Of a DNA stretch of 64,000 bases, positions 43,847 to 54,536 are shown piece by piece. Numbering within the stretch: position 1 is the stretch's first letter; each line of letters opens with the position of its first letter. The notes beneath the pieces were generated by a model that saw only the letters and a list, made by a program, of their open reading frames with translations, was not told where the DNA came from and did no database searches. Origin of the DNA: Alisma plantago-aquatica (taxonomy: Eukaryota > Streptophyta > Magnoliopsida > Alismatales > Alismataceae); contig OY856409.1 in NCBI GenBank assembly GCA_963693085.1, positions 506,591,803-506,655,802 of the forward strand, written 5' to 3'. The position numbers and the translations under genes are program-made.

Positions 43847-45285
43847 ATATGAGAGTTCCTTGGGACTTGTCAGTACAAACATGTACATTAGCCCCAGTAT
43901 CAATTATCTAATATAGTGGTTCAAAAATAGAAACAACTTCAGGTTTTATAGACATCAAGGTTGTCAGACTCGAACCGGTAAGCAAACCGGTGAGGCCTCT
44001 GGTTCCTGGTTCACTGGTTCAACCAGTGGTCTGACCGGTTCAACCGGTGACGTCAGCATGACGTCACTAATAGTTTAAAAATAAATAAATATCTTTGATA
44101 CTCATAGAAAATGTCCCTGCAAACATTATGAAACATGAATACTAGAAAAACTGCTCACAATAACTTGATAAACAGACCAAATAACTAATATTATTCTATT
44201 GATGGACATATTATATACCAACATGTATATAGTATTCAATATTAATTAACAAAAATAGCAGCAAAAATATGTTTACTTGTTAAGTGAGAGAATCGGCCGA
44301 TTCAGCTGAAACCGGACCGGTTCGCCGGTTCACCGGTTTGATGCCGGTCAGACTTCATTTCCGGCTTTGGGAGGGAACCGACCCGGTAGAGTGACTGGTT
44401 CCCGATTCAACTGGCCGGTCCGATTCGGTTCTGATAACCATGATAGACATGTACCCATAATTGAGGTTCAAGGATGTAGTCATCATATTGGCCATAGCCT
44501 ACTCAATTGCAGATGTGGCAGCTTTCTTTGCCTTCTTTGAAGGACAATCCTTGTTCTAGTGGTCAACCTGTCCACAAGTCAAACAAGGCTTGTTCTTCGG
44601 GTTTTTCTGGAGCTTAACCTTAGGTCTAAGTGAATTCTTTAGTTACTTATCCTTGTTCTTAGCAGTAGTAAAATTGACACTAGGATTAACATCAGTGGGT
44701 AACTTGATAAACTTCTCTTTCAGGTGCTCTTCCTGTATGTTGATGTTCATCATGAAATTAATCATTGACATGTCCCCTTTGCGATGCTTAAGAGACGTGT
44801 CAAACGACTCCCAAGATTTCGAGAATTTCTCGATGATTGACATCGCAACAAACTTTTCAGGAAGTACCATGCCCACATTTGCGAGCTCTTACACCAAGAG
44901 TTGAAAATCGTGTGTTTAATCATAAATAGATTTACCCTCAGTCATCTGAAACTTTAGAAATTTAGAGACAATATTTTTCAGTTCCCTAATTTTTCGTATT
45001 ATATTTCTTTTCTGACGTCCCCCACAATACTTTGGATGTAGTAACATGCGGCTTCGAGTATGAATCATACAATTTGTTGTTTAACGCAAACAAAATCAAC
45101 CCTCGGCACGTCTTATCACTCTTCTAGATTGCAATTACATTAGAATTATCAGGGACAATTTCATCAAGTTTGGGTTCGTCTTCTTCTAAATATTGATCAT
45201 ACCCTACTATGGTTAGCCAAATCTGCATCCTACTTTGCTAACGAGCAAAATTAGTTTCAGTAAACTTTTCAAGCATACTAGACAT
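43847..45285 (-). pseudogene. Copia gag-protease pseudogene split by a miniature element
   Basis: Gag from the ATG at 45283-45285 (MSSMLEKFTETNFAR), then a stop; further segments include KSDKTCRGLILFALNNKLYD and, in another frame, EKFVAMSIIEKFSKSWESFD plus MSMINFMMNINIQEEHLKEK (44643-44876). The zinc knuckle CLTCGQVDH-NKDC lies near 44540-44580 with a stop inside it. After the insertion a protease remnant IIDTGANVHVCTDKS (Asp in DTGA) remains near 43870-43915. Heavily broken. Confidence 0.75.
43956..44442. mobile_element. hAT-like miniature element (487 bp)
   Basis: Flanked by a perfect 8-bp duplication ATAGACAT (43948-43955 and 44443-44450). Ends CAAGGTTGTCAGACTCG and, in inverse, CATGGTTATCAGAACCG. 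Subterminal zones contain many ACCGGTT/AACCGG motifs. AT-rich core, no coding capacity. It splits a Copia gag-protease frame, giving an independent check on the boundaries. Confidence 0.88.
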
Positions 45286-45519
45286 TAATTTTCATGCCAT
45301 AACTTGAGTAGCCATAGTTAACTAACGACAAATAATGATTTCTTTAAGACTGTTGTTAATTTTTTAATTACGTCGTTACATGCAACAGCAAACAGTTGCA
45401 ATAAAGTTAACATTTTCAGGCCAGATCTAGATACAAAATTCACAGAATAAACCAATGCAGGAGAACAGAAATAAAGGTTAGGAACTCAAACTGGATCGTT
45501 CGCTGAAAAAATGAATGTG

Positions 45520-46393
45520 ATACTTAAAAGAAATCAACGGTCTGCAATCCTTCTGGATAGGTGTCGTTCTTCTAGTCGATCCGATCACGAACTTGCAGCA
45601 GGTTCCCGTCGTGCTCGCGCTCAACGATGATCAAAGTGCACCATCAATGCAGCTCAACAGTTGCAGATACCACCACCCTTACAGACCACGTCAAGAAGGA
45701 AAGGAAGGAAGACAACGCTTCTCGCAGGAGACGATTCTCCAAAAGCAGCAGGGAGTGACGGCAGCTAAGGAACGTCTCGCTAGGATTTGCAAAAGGCAGT
45801 CACGAACTGTTGAAGGTTGCGTGTTCGTATGCTGAGAGATTTGCATTTAACCCTAATGACCAGACATATTTATAGCCTAACACGCTCCCTAGTCCTATTC
45901 CCATTAAGACGTGATCACTCGATCGCTCTTGTACACGTTGTGGAAAAACGCGAGACAAACACTTTCCAATTAGGATTAGATTAATAAATCCGATTCGAAA
46001 AGAAACAACTAATTAAATTAATAATTAATTATGTAGTTGTATCCTTATGTAAAAAGAAGATGGAAGACGGAAGACATTCCCACAACCCACAAGCCACATG
46101 CTTGAGCCCATGCCTGACCCGGCCAGGCGAGGCATGACGTGGCGCGCGTGTGCGTGTTGTGGTCATCATACCCACCAAGGAGGTGAGCATACACTCTCCT
46201 AGGATCCTTTTGACACTAGTGTCACATATGATATTATATATAAGGACCAAAAAAATTCTAGGAGTGAGCAATGTGGGACTAAACTCTTCTTATTTGCACA
46301 AGACGACACAATGTCTTTTCCTCTATGTACTAGTTGCACTACATTGGGCTTAACCCATGCTAATCGCATGGTTGTAGCAGTCATATATCTAAC
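45520..46393 (-). repeat. Putative Copia LTR (about 870 bp)
   Basis: On the minus strand starts TGTTAGATATATGACTGC. Contains a TATTATATATAAGGACC-like TATA region on the plus strand near 46230 and CCTAATTGG blocks. The inner end near 45520 is inferred from the position of gag and a weak GTGATACT primer-site-like sequence. No partner LTR. Confidence 0.35.
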
Positions 46394-47447
46394 AGATGCA
46401 TCTTGGAATATCTGTGAGAATATAGACAACTATCCTTGCTTGGATGATAGTATCAAGTTTGTGTCTAGTTACTTAATGTTAACTCCATAGATCTTTTTTG
46501 TACAGTTCGTGGCCCCTTTAGAGGCTGTAATAGAATTGCCTAGAGAGGTTAGTAGTGACTGGGAGAAGCAACATGATGGCTTTAGAAACATCCCAACTGG
46601 CTAAAGTACCAATGTACTCAGCATACGTACAAGTATGACGAAATGGTTTAGCAACAAACAAAACAAAAAAAACATAGGACAGAATTGAGTCATGGACTAC
46701 TTATGTTTTTCTCTAGCAAAGAAAACATCGGACTCCTAATAAGGCGGTAAGTCATGAAGGAAAGTGGTCGGATACGATGTGACAGGACGTGGGTATAGTA
46801 GGGAGTAAGGATGAACCAAAATGAAGAGCATCACCCATTAGGAATGGGAAACTCGCCTCTACTCTCCTGGTTTAATCATAACCTCGGCCAATTCAATTAC
46901 CGCTGAGCAATATCTAGAGGTAAATTCGGCCTAAGTTTTTGATAATAGAAAATAATGAAAGAAATGTACCTTTTGTTGTGGCCCTTGTTTTCGACGAGCT
47001 CGGGAAATACCAAGTCAGCTTTCGCTGCTTTACCAATCTCCTTTAGTTAAGCCCTCTTCCCACCCCGCCATGCACTGTGTTCTGCATTCCACGGAGGGCC
47101 CATCCGAAGGAAGGAAATGTCAATCGCCGTCTTGACGATGAAAATGAGCAGCTTGAAGGCAGGGCAGCGGCTTAACCGGGAAATGGACACAGAAATCCTA
47201 CTACACCGTCAGCTCCAACAAGCCTAACGAACGAGAGGAGAGCTTTGGTGGCCAGGAGAGGGACACAAGGGTGCTTCTTGCCCCGGGGCGGGGAGCTCGA
47301 AAGCCGCTTATTAGCGGGCCAGCGACCATCCGATGTGGCAGTGGACCGAGCGGATGGTCTTTTGCTCCCCAAAGACCGAAGCAATCCGGTTGGCCTCCTT
47401 AGAGGACCAAAATGCCCAAGACGTCAATGCAGCTGGTCACTAATGTC
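46394..47447. other. Non-coding spacer
   Basis: No supported gene. GC content rises from about 47000 to 47450, where short overlapping frames occur on both strands, but none has recognisable homology. Confidence 0.4.
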
Positions 47448-47458
47448 GTCCCTTTGAT

Positions 47459-47544
47459 TTTTTTTTTTTTAGAAGTCCCAACGAGATTTGAACCCACAAC
47501 TTGTGTTTCACAAGGAGCAGGCTTAACCAATGACAAGTGTGTTT
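47459..47544 (-). mobile_element. Short tRNA-derived SINE / retroposon (86 bp)
   Basis: On the minus strand: a short 5' part, A-box-like TGGTTAAGCCTG, B-box-like GGTTCAAATC about 25 nt later, then an A-run tail of about 14. Flanked by a perfect 11-bp duplication GTCCCTTTGAT (47448-47458 and 47545-47555). This is the full signature of LINE-mediated retroposition of a polymerase III transcript. Confidence 0.8.
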
Positions 47545-47555
47545 GTCCCTTTGAT

Positions 47556-49937
47556 GTTCGTCATATATACACTTCATTAAAATTATTCTAAAATGGGTTT
47601 TTTTATGAGAAAATTTATATACATAGTCTTCTAGTCCTTGTTTGGTTCGCGACCCAGTTCGGATTTGCGGCCGTCGTTTTACGCCATGTCAGCCTAATCT
47701 GGCCCGGGTTGGCTCGTTTCGGCGTTTGGTTCATTATCCTGGAACGGTCCCATTTTGGGGTTCCGTTATCCCAAAATCCGGACCAAATCGGTTTCGGTCA
47801 AAGCGGGATTGCAAATTCTAGTCCGGATTAGCCATCCTTAGTCACGACTTTCCTCGTTTCACCCCCCACTCCCCAAACAACTTGACTTTACTCCATTTGC
47901 GCAAACCAGCTGCTCCCGAGGAAGACGAAAGTCAAGACCCGACTGCTCCCGAGAAACCTGCTATACGACTGCTAGGTGTGGTGTGGGCACGCCATCTACT
48001 ACTGGCAGTTAAGTCGCCGCGTGGTCTGCCCTCTGTCTCGACAGCGAGATGCTAATCCTACCCTTGTCTTTACTCCATGGCTCTATGAGCAGCAGCTACA
48101 TCACGGGCAGAACAAATGCTAGCAGACGACGAATTGAAAGGTACTATGTGTTGTCCATCGGTCTAATCTCGTCTTCTCTCATCATTTTGACCATATTTGG
48201 CCATGTTTTCAAGGAAGAGGCTAGAGAGAAACCCTAGCTTCCGCCTAGGGTCCTCGTTCTGCTATAAATTAGGGGCAACGTTGGTCTAGTTGCTCCTCCT
48301 GCAGTTGCACATCATTCTCCAGGTACTCGTAGACGTGGCGGCTTCAGATACTTCCTTGGTCGAGCTCTCCTCACTTCTTAGGTAGGCCGACTTCTTCAAT
48401 AGATTTTTTTTATTGCAGTCTTTCTCCTGATCATAAAAGCATACTAACGGTTATGTGTTTTTTTTGTTATGTTCTTTCTCATACTCAACTTGGACGCTTC
48501 CTGTTGGCGGATCTGGATGTGTTTCTACAATTCCAGGTATTCCCTCCCATCATTTCCCCAAATTCACTTTTCACATAGTGAAGCGATTTCAATGTGTGTG
48601 TCATACTATGTGAAATGAAAATTGTGGTGAGACAATGGATTTTTCAAGATAATGTGTTGATTTTGAAATGGAAAATGATCGAACGTTGTTTTTCTTCTTC
48701 TTGAAGCATGTTTGTTGTTGTTTATATGACAATCGTATGTCATGGCATTTGAATGGGATATGGTACTGCAATACATTTCAATATTGAGGGTGTAGTGAGT
48801 GTTATATCTCATAATCAAATTGGGTGTGTGCACAATGATAGGTGTATGTCTAATTACAAAAGTAATTCAATTTGCGTGTATATGCACATCATTTGTGTGT
48901 ATATCTGAATATATCTTCGTAAAGAAATGTTGGTTTGTTTAACAAATCTTGTCAAGGAATTTAGTTTAATTAGGCTTAGGAAAGGCCATGTTTTGATTTG
49001 ATAAAATTTAATGTTTGCTAAACTTTAGAACCGAGCAATATGTTTAGGAAAGGCAAACAAAATGGAAAATAGAACTACCCCAATGCATGGGCTAATTAGG
49101 TCAAACTTGATGTTCAATAAACTTTACATATCATATTGTGTCAACATGATAATTATCTCAATACATACATAAGGAAAATGTCGCATGAAAGAAATTGATG
49201 GTTAATACATAAGAAGAATATGAACATAAATTCAAGAAAATGTAGCATGAAACGAAGTGGTGGTTTAAATCCATGGGAAAAAGCTTCACACTCTAGAAAC
49301 AAAAAAAAAACACAATTAAAGTTGAGCATGGGAAAATCATCACGATTCACAGACCAATTGTAGACTCCTAATACATGTTTGAATGACCACAAAGTCTATC
49401 ATGCAATTTGGTTGACGCATGAAAGATAGCCATGTTCAACTATATTGGGCCAAGTGGAAATCAAATATTTTTAGGGCTAGGTTTAAATCTGACTCACAGC
49501 CACAGTTTGGTAAATAGCTTGGCTAAAATTGAACTAGGCATACAAAATGTGGTTAGGCTTGAACGTATCAGTATGATGAGATCAAACTGCAACAACAATA
49601 ATATGAAACAAATTGAAAATAATGTGGCATTTAAATCTAATGAAAAATCACATTCCAATTCAGAAACAACAAAAAACACAATTAAAGTTTATCTTGGAAA
49701 AAATTCAATAAAGCGTAAGTTGAAATTTCTTATGAAATGGAAATTGATCTACAATTCAATAAAAACATTTTGTGACCAACCTAGAATGTTTGAAAGTAAC
49801 ATGGAAAACATGATTCTCATGCATGTATGAATTGGATGTGTTCTTGAACTAAAGATGGTCAATCATTATGATTGGGTTTTAAATTTACTTAGGAAAAGCC
49901 TCTTCTTTTTTTAAAACCTACTGATCACATGTGCATA
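47556..49937. other. Spacer with possible promoter-like segment, no supported gene
   Basis: 47630-47900 begins AGTCCTTGTTTGGTTCGCG, reminiscent of the ends of plant miniature elements, but no inverse end was found. GCTATAAATTAGGGGC near 48262 is a plausible TATA box followed by a short C/T-rich leader-like stretch, but no coding exon downstream is recognisable. 49190-49330 and 49600-49690 share weakly similar AAACAAAAAACACAATTAAAG blocks. Confidence 0.35.
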
Positions 49938-51530
49938 TGTAACATACTAGATCTCAAACCCTACCCTAGAAGTTTGATCTTTTGGACTTATCCAAACAAG
50001 GTTTAGTATAACCCTAATGAGATAATGCATGAACAAATCACCCTAATGTAACATAATGTTCTTGTAACATGTTGAAATCTACTTTGTATCTCTTTGGACT
50101 CTTTTTTAATAAGATATGTTCTTCATTTTCGTCCCATATATCTTTGGAGTTGAATTAGTGGAACTATGATGGTTATTGAATAAATATTTCCCATATATTC
50201 TTAATAAAGGGTTTTATGCACAAATGCCTCAGTAGAAATCTAAGTAATGGGTTTGATGTGCAAATGTCCACTTAAGTAATAAAAATAATGATGGAATTTG
50301 TGCTAGAACTTTCTAGGACCTTTTGGAATGTGCAAAAGAAAAGAAAACCCCAAAATATACATAAAGGAGATGATAAATGCTATAAATGAATAAAAGGAGA
50401 TAATGTGGAATATATTATTTCCAAAAAATCACAACTAGAAAACCCATAAGATAATTTGATACACAAATTCATTTTCTTGAACTAAAAGTTACTTAAGGGT
50501 CAAGTATCACCTAATTTGGAAAATATACATATATAAAAGCCTTTATTAAAGGAAAATAGGAAATAAGCCAAGAAAGAGAAATAAAATATCTAATGTTCTC
50601 AAATTGGAAAAATAACTCCAAATTTGTAATCTAGAAATAAAAATAAGCCTTTGGGTAAGTTTTCAACTAATTTGGATAATATTTGGATAATGTGAAAAGG
50701 TAGGAGAGAGAGTGTGTGTAGAACCTTCATTTTGAGAATTAATTAAATAAATGGCACAAACATGACCAAATAATAGCAAAATTGTATCTAAGACATTAAT
50801 TGGGACAAGTGGGTGAAATTTCATCATATTTGGATAATCATAGAGTCATAAATGAAGGACGAAATAGAAAATAGGTTTTGAATTATTTAACCCATTAAAA
50901 GTCCTCAAAAGGGAAAACTAATTCCATATTTGGATTCTACACCTCAAAATCTGTCAAGGTGTCATTTTTTATTAAATTTGGAAGTTGTTTGAGCCCTCAA
51001 AAGAAGAAAGAGAAAATCATTTAATTATATGTGTCACTTTAAAACCAAATTAGATTTATAATAAAATTTGGAGTTTTACGCCCGATCAGACGGTCCAGAT
51101 CGACCATGGATGCTTGTTTGTGGGATCATATGACTAAGGATTGCATCTTTTACCTCAGTTCGAAAAAGGAAACAGCAGGTATGTTGGCAATTTTTCAAAA
51201 TCGAATATCTCCTTCCACACTCGACCAAATCGAGAAATTCTTGTTTCTCTGGACTCCTCTCTCGAATCTGCACCACATTATCCCAATATTTTCATATTTT
51301 AGTGAATAATCGAGAAATCCCCAATTCTCTCAAAGCTTCCTTCTCACCTCATTTTCTAAAACCCTAACCCACACCCCCTTGCCTATAAATACCTACACCC
51401 GGAGCATCCCCATCACCTTTGCAACTCGACGCAACCCTCAAATTCTAGTTTCCTCAGCGTTTGACCCCCTGGCGATCGGTTTTGGGCATTGAGCTTGCGG
51501 CAGACCTCTCTCTCTCTGACCGGCCTAAAT
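49938..51530 (+). repeat. Tekay/Del-like Gypsy LTR (solo or truncated)
   Basis: Starts TGTAACATACTAGATC and is collinear with 14422-15500 (shared CCCTACCCTAGAAG, AACAAGG, GCCTTTGGGT, TGTAGAACCTTCA, CCTCAAAAGAAGA). TATA-like GCCTATAAATACC near 51384. Ends near 51530 where Athila-type LTR sequence begins. No internal domains. Confidence 0.5.
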
Positions 51531-52379
51531 TACGCGTCCAAAAGGAGCGAATTTGAAGTACTCAGACTTTTAAATAACCCGACTCTTAGGCCCCCGCAAC
51601 GATAACGGGGTCCGAAGTAGCGATCGGGGTCGAACCACAGGGACAAGGGTGGTTGTGCTAAGAACGCTGAATCAACACTCTACACTCCAGTAAAAGAAGG
51701 GTAAGAAAATGTTCCCAAGGGAACAGTAGATCAAGAACGGTAAAACAAAACAATAAAAGGAAACAAAATGCCACAAGAAAGCATTATAAAGAAAAAGCTA
51801 TCTCCAACTTGAGTTACAAGGAAGATTTAAGGTTTTGGCATTTCATCAATTTTTAGGAGTTTTGTGCAATGAAACGTAAGGAGATAACACTATTGCCTCA
51901 GTAAGGAACGAAGGAAGAAAACTTAGGCATAACAAGCGGCAGCAGAAAACATCCAGTACCCCTTCTCTCAAAGAGGGTACCTCCAACTAAGCACCAACAC
52001 CCTCTCTCAAAGGTAGCCGACTTGGGTTGGAGTGGAAAGATAACTGAAGCAACTCCGACCCTGGGTACTCTCGTACTCCCTGATCGGATCAAACTCTAGA
52101 GTTATAACACCTCTCTCGAGGGAGTTGAAACGGGAAACATGATTCGATAGCTAGTCAAAACATGATCCAAGCATACAAGCTAGAGTTCAGATGCTAAAAA
52201 AGAAATCATCCAACAAAAGGGGGCCAAACACAGAACAATAGGTATTAAAACTCCACTAATTCCATTAGCATGAGTATTGTATAAAAGGTTTTAGTTACAT
52301 TGCGTAATAAATGAAAGTAAATGATTATAAAAAGGGAAGATAGGTATCGCCTCCTTGATATAGGAGGGTGATATACAGC

Positions 52380-53290
52380 AGCAGACCCCTAAGGTGTCTC
52401 TAACCTGATACTGGGCGGGAGCTCTGACTGGCATGCCCGTGTTGGGCGGCCAGCCCCTGTCAGGCGACAGGCAGTGACGGGCAGGCATAACGGCCAAGGC
52501 TCACTACCCGATACGACCGTATCGGGGTACCACCCTCTCGAGCGGTACGCCGTGACGGGAAATCCGTATCGAGCTCGGTATCATGTTGGGTTAAAGATAG
52601 ACCGTATCGGGGTACCACCCTCTCGAGCGGTACGCCGTGATGGGAAATCAGTATCGAGCTCGGTATCATGTTAGGTTCTCAGGTTCCTTGTATCGGGTGT
52701 AGGGGCAAGCCATCTCGGGCAAGAGCCCATCTAGGAACCTGACACATCGGGTGGCTTTCTTGGTCGTATCGGGCTAATGTGGCTACCGGGACGGGTTCTA
52801 AGTGAACCACTCCCGCCCCTCTCGAGTAGGGGGTGTGCTCACCTAGTATCGCCTGACACGCCCTTAGAACGTGTCACACTAGCTCCTGAAGCTTTCCAAA
52901 GTTAGCTTTTGCTAGGGTTCTGACCCGTCCCATCGGAGTCCTGTAGCTGCTATTTATAGGCAGCAGTTGGATGAAGTTGCGGTTCTCTGGGCGCCACGTG
53001 TCCTCCATCGGCTCCATTTGTGCGGCTTTGGGGATGATCGACATGTGTGTCGCCCGACATAGTGGGTGCTGGGTTGCAAGCGTGTCGGGTAGTCGTGACG
53101 GGTGGGCGCCTGCGGGTGGGTGGCTCATATCGCGTGACACGCTACATCGAGAGAGTAGTCGTGGCGGGTATAGCTCCATGTCGGGTAGCGGCGTATCACC
53201 CGGCGGGGTCTTCTTGTGCGACACACCCGTGTCGCGCGACAGTTGTATCGGGATGTTGCGTGATGGGTAATGAGTGTGTCAGGCGATTAG
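52380..53290. repeat. Island of dispersed CCCGATAC/CCCGACAC motifs
   Basis: Many short variants of (T/C)CCCGA(T/C)AC and inverse GT(A/G)TCGGG occur in both orientations, for example near 52506, 52521, 52605, 52690, 52770, 53052, 53085, 53170 and 53250, often with CGTGACACG/GTGTCGCG companions. GC-rich against AT-rich surroundings. Confidence 0.7.
52516..52679. repeat. 85-bp tandem duplication
   Basis: ACCGTATCGGGGTACCACCC starts at 52516 and again at 52601. Both copies continue through CTCTCGAGCGGTACGCCGTG to GGTATCATGTT. Confidence 0.9.
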
Positions 53291-53508
53291 TAGGAGGGCA
53301 GATGCAGGTAAACGTCGTTCATGGGCCGGGACGAGCCTTTTTGGTGGAAAGACAAGGAAAAACTCTGCAAAATGATGCCAAAATTGGTCAGAGCGTAGCG
53401 CAGTTTAGTTTTGTTCAAAACATAACAAAATTGATAGAAAAAATAGTTTAGAGGGTAGTTTTGTCAACAAAATATATGCCATAAATAACCCCAAAAAGGG
53501 TGTTATCA

Positions 53509-53522
53509 ACTCCCCCAAACTT
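53509..53522 (-). other. Gypsy polypurine tract
   Basis: Minus strand AAGTTTGGGGGAGT directly upstream of the LTR start TGATAACACC. It is the plus-strand priming site of the element. Confidence 0.75.
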
Positions 53523-54536
53523 AGCATTTTGATTGTCCCCAATCAATATGTACATATTTTAAGGCGTTGTTTTGTGATACTTCTTCAGAACCCGACATAG
53601 TCTTCGGACAAGGGGTTTGAGCGAGTAATGAGATGTCTTAATGAAAACTTTGTCTGACTACGAACAACAGACTTTATTTTTCCTACCTTATTTAAGCAAA
53701 AATTCTCTCTTCAGCTTTGTCGAGACTTAGGTGTATGATTCCAAAGTTAGCTTTCACACCAAACAGCTTTTGGGAATAGAAAGTTGGGTTTTTGGGTAGG
53801 CTTAAGGCTTTTTGGGTTTTTCTTGTTTCCCATTAGTCCATCCAGGTACGAGTCCATTAACGGGTGAGTGGTCCCTGCAGTCCAAGCCAGTTGGCTTTAG
53901 AGCAGCGATTTCATATCCTACGCACCACTGCCCCGAATCTACCATGCCTAAAGATGGGTACTTTTGGAAAAACAAGTGTGTATATATATTTTGGCACAAC
54001 TCTCATGCTTTTATTCACTCTCATAAGGCTTTTCTCTCTTTTTGGGATTTTTGATGGGTAGGGAAACAAAAGCAAGTTGATGTTTGGGCAGCTTTTTCCT
54101 TCACATACACATCTCTGAGCTGTTGCGAGATTATTTTTTGAAATTGGCGTAGAAAAGTTATAGCCTTTGTCGTTTGAGACTGCAATTTCAAAAAAACATA
54201 ACAAAAACCTGCACCACCTTAGACACAGAGAAAACAAGTTGGGAGAAGTTGTATCAGATTTTTACTATAGAGTGTCTTTGTACAATTGTATAGAGGCAAG
54301 AGGTTGTATATGCACTATATTGTATCAGACTTGTATATGTATATATACATAGAGTATGTTTAAGAGAAAAAGGAAAGACAAAATGAGTACCTCCCTCACT
54401 GATATATAGTACCCCCCCCCCAAACTTACCCCACACTCTATCCCAGAGTTATGAGATAAATAAAGGAGCATAGTGATAAATCAGTGAGGGTTTAGTTGGT
54501 GAGCGTACCTCCTTTAGATATAAGCTCCCACACATA
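53523..54536 (-). other. 3' untranslated region with second polypurine-like tract
   Basis: Non-coding. About 54411-54428 the minus strand has GTAAGTTTGGGGGGGGG, nearly the same as the true polypurine tract 0.9 kb downstream. The rest is AT-rich with no supported gene. Confidence 0.5.

Larger units (their letters stand above)
43847..46393 (-). mobile_element. Truncated Copia element (LTR, gag, protease), minus strand
   Basis: Reading leftward: a putative LTR from 46393 to about 45520, gag from 45285, zinc knuckle, and protease ending at about 43847, where Tekay-like sequence begins. The remainder is lost. A 487-bp hAT miniature element sits between the zinc knuckle and protease. Different Copia lineage from the others (gag with LDEIVPDN, ALNNKLYDSYS). 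Confidence 0.7.
51531..53508 (-). repeat. Athila-like LTR (about 2 kb)
   Basis: The minus strand begins TGATAACACCC right after a polypurine tract. It contains TTGTCCCTGTGGTTCGACC and ACTTCGGACCCCGTTATCG (about 51600-51650), blocks I associate with Athila-type LTRs. The left end near 51531 is approximate because no second LTR is visible. The inner part carries the GC-rich repeat island at 52380-53290. Confidence 0.6.

Noticed and set aside
48049..48237. Possible small gene after a TATA-like sequence near 48262
   Set aside because: The open frame lies upstream of the TATA-like box and has no homology; kept only as a possible promoter-like segment in the spacer entry.
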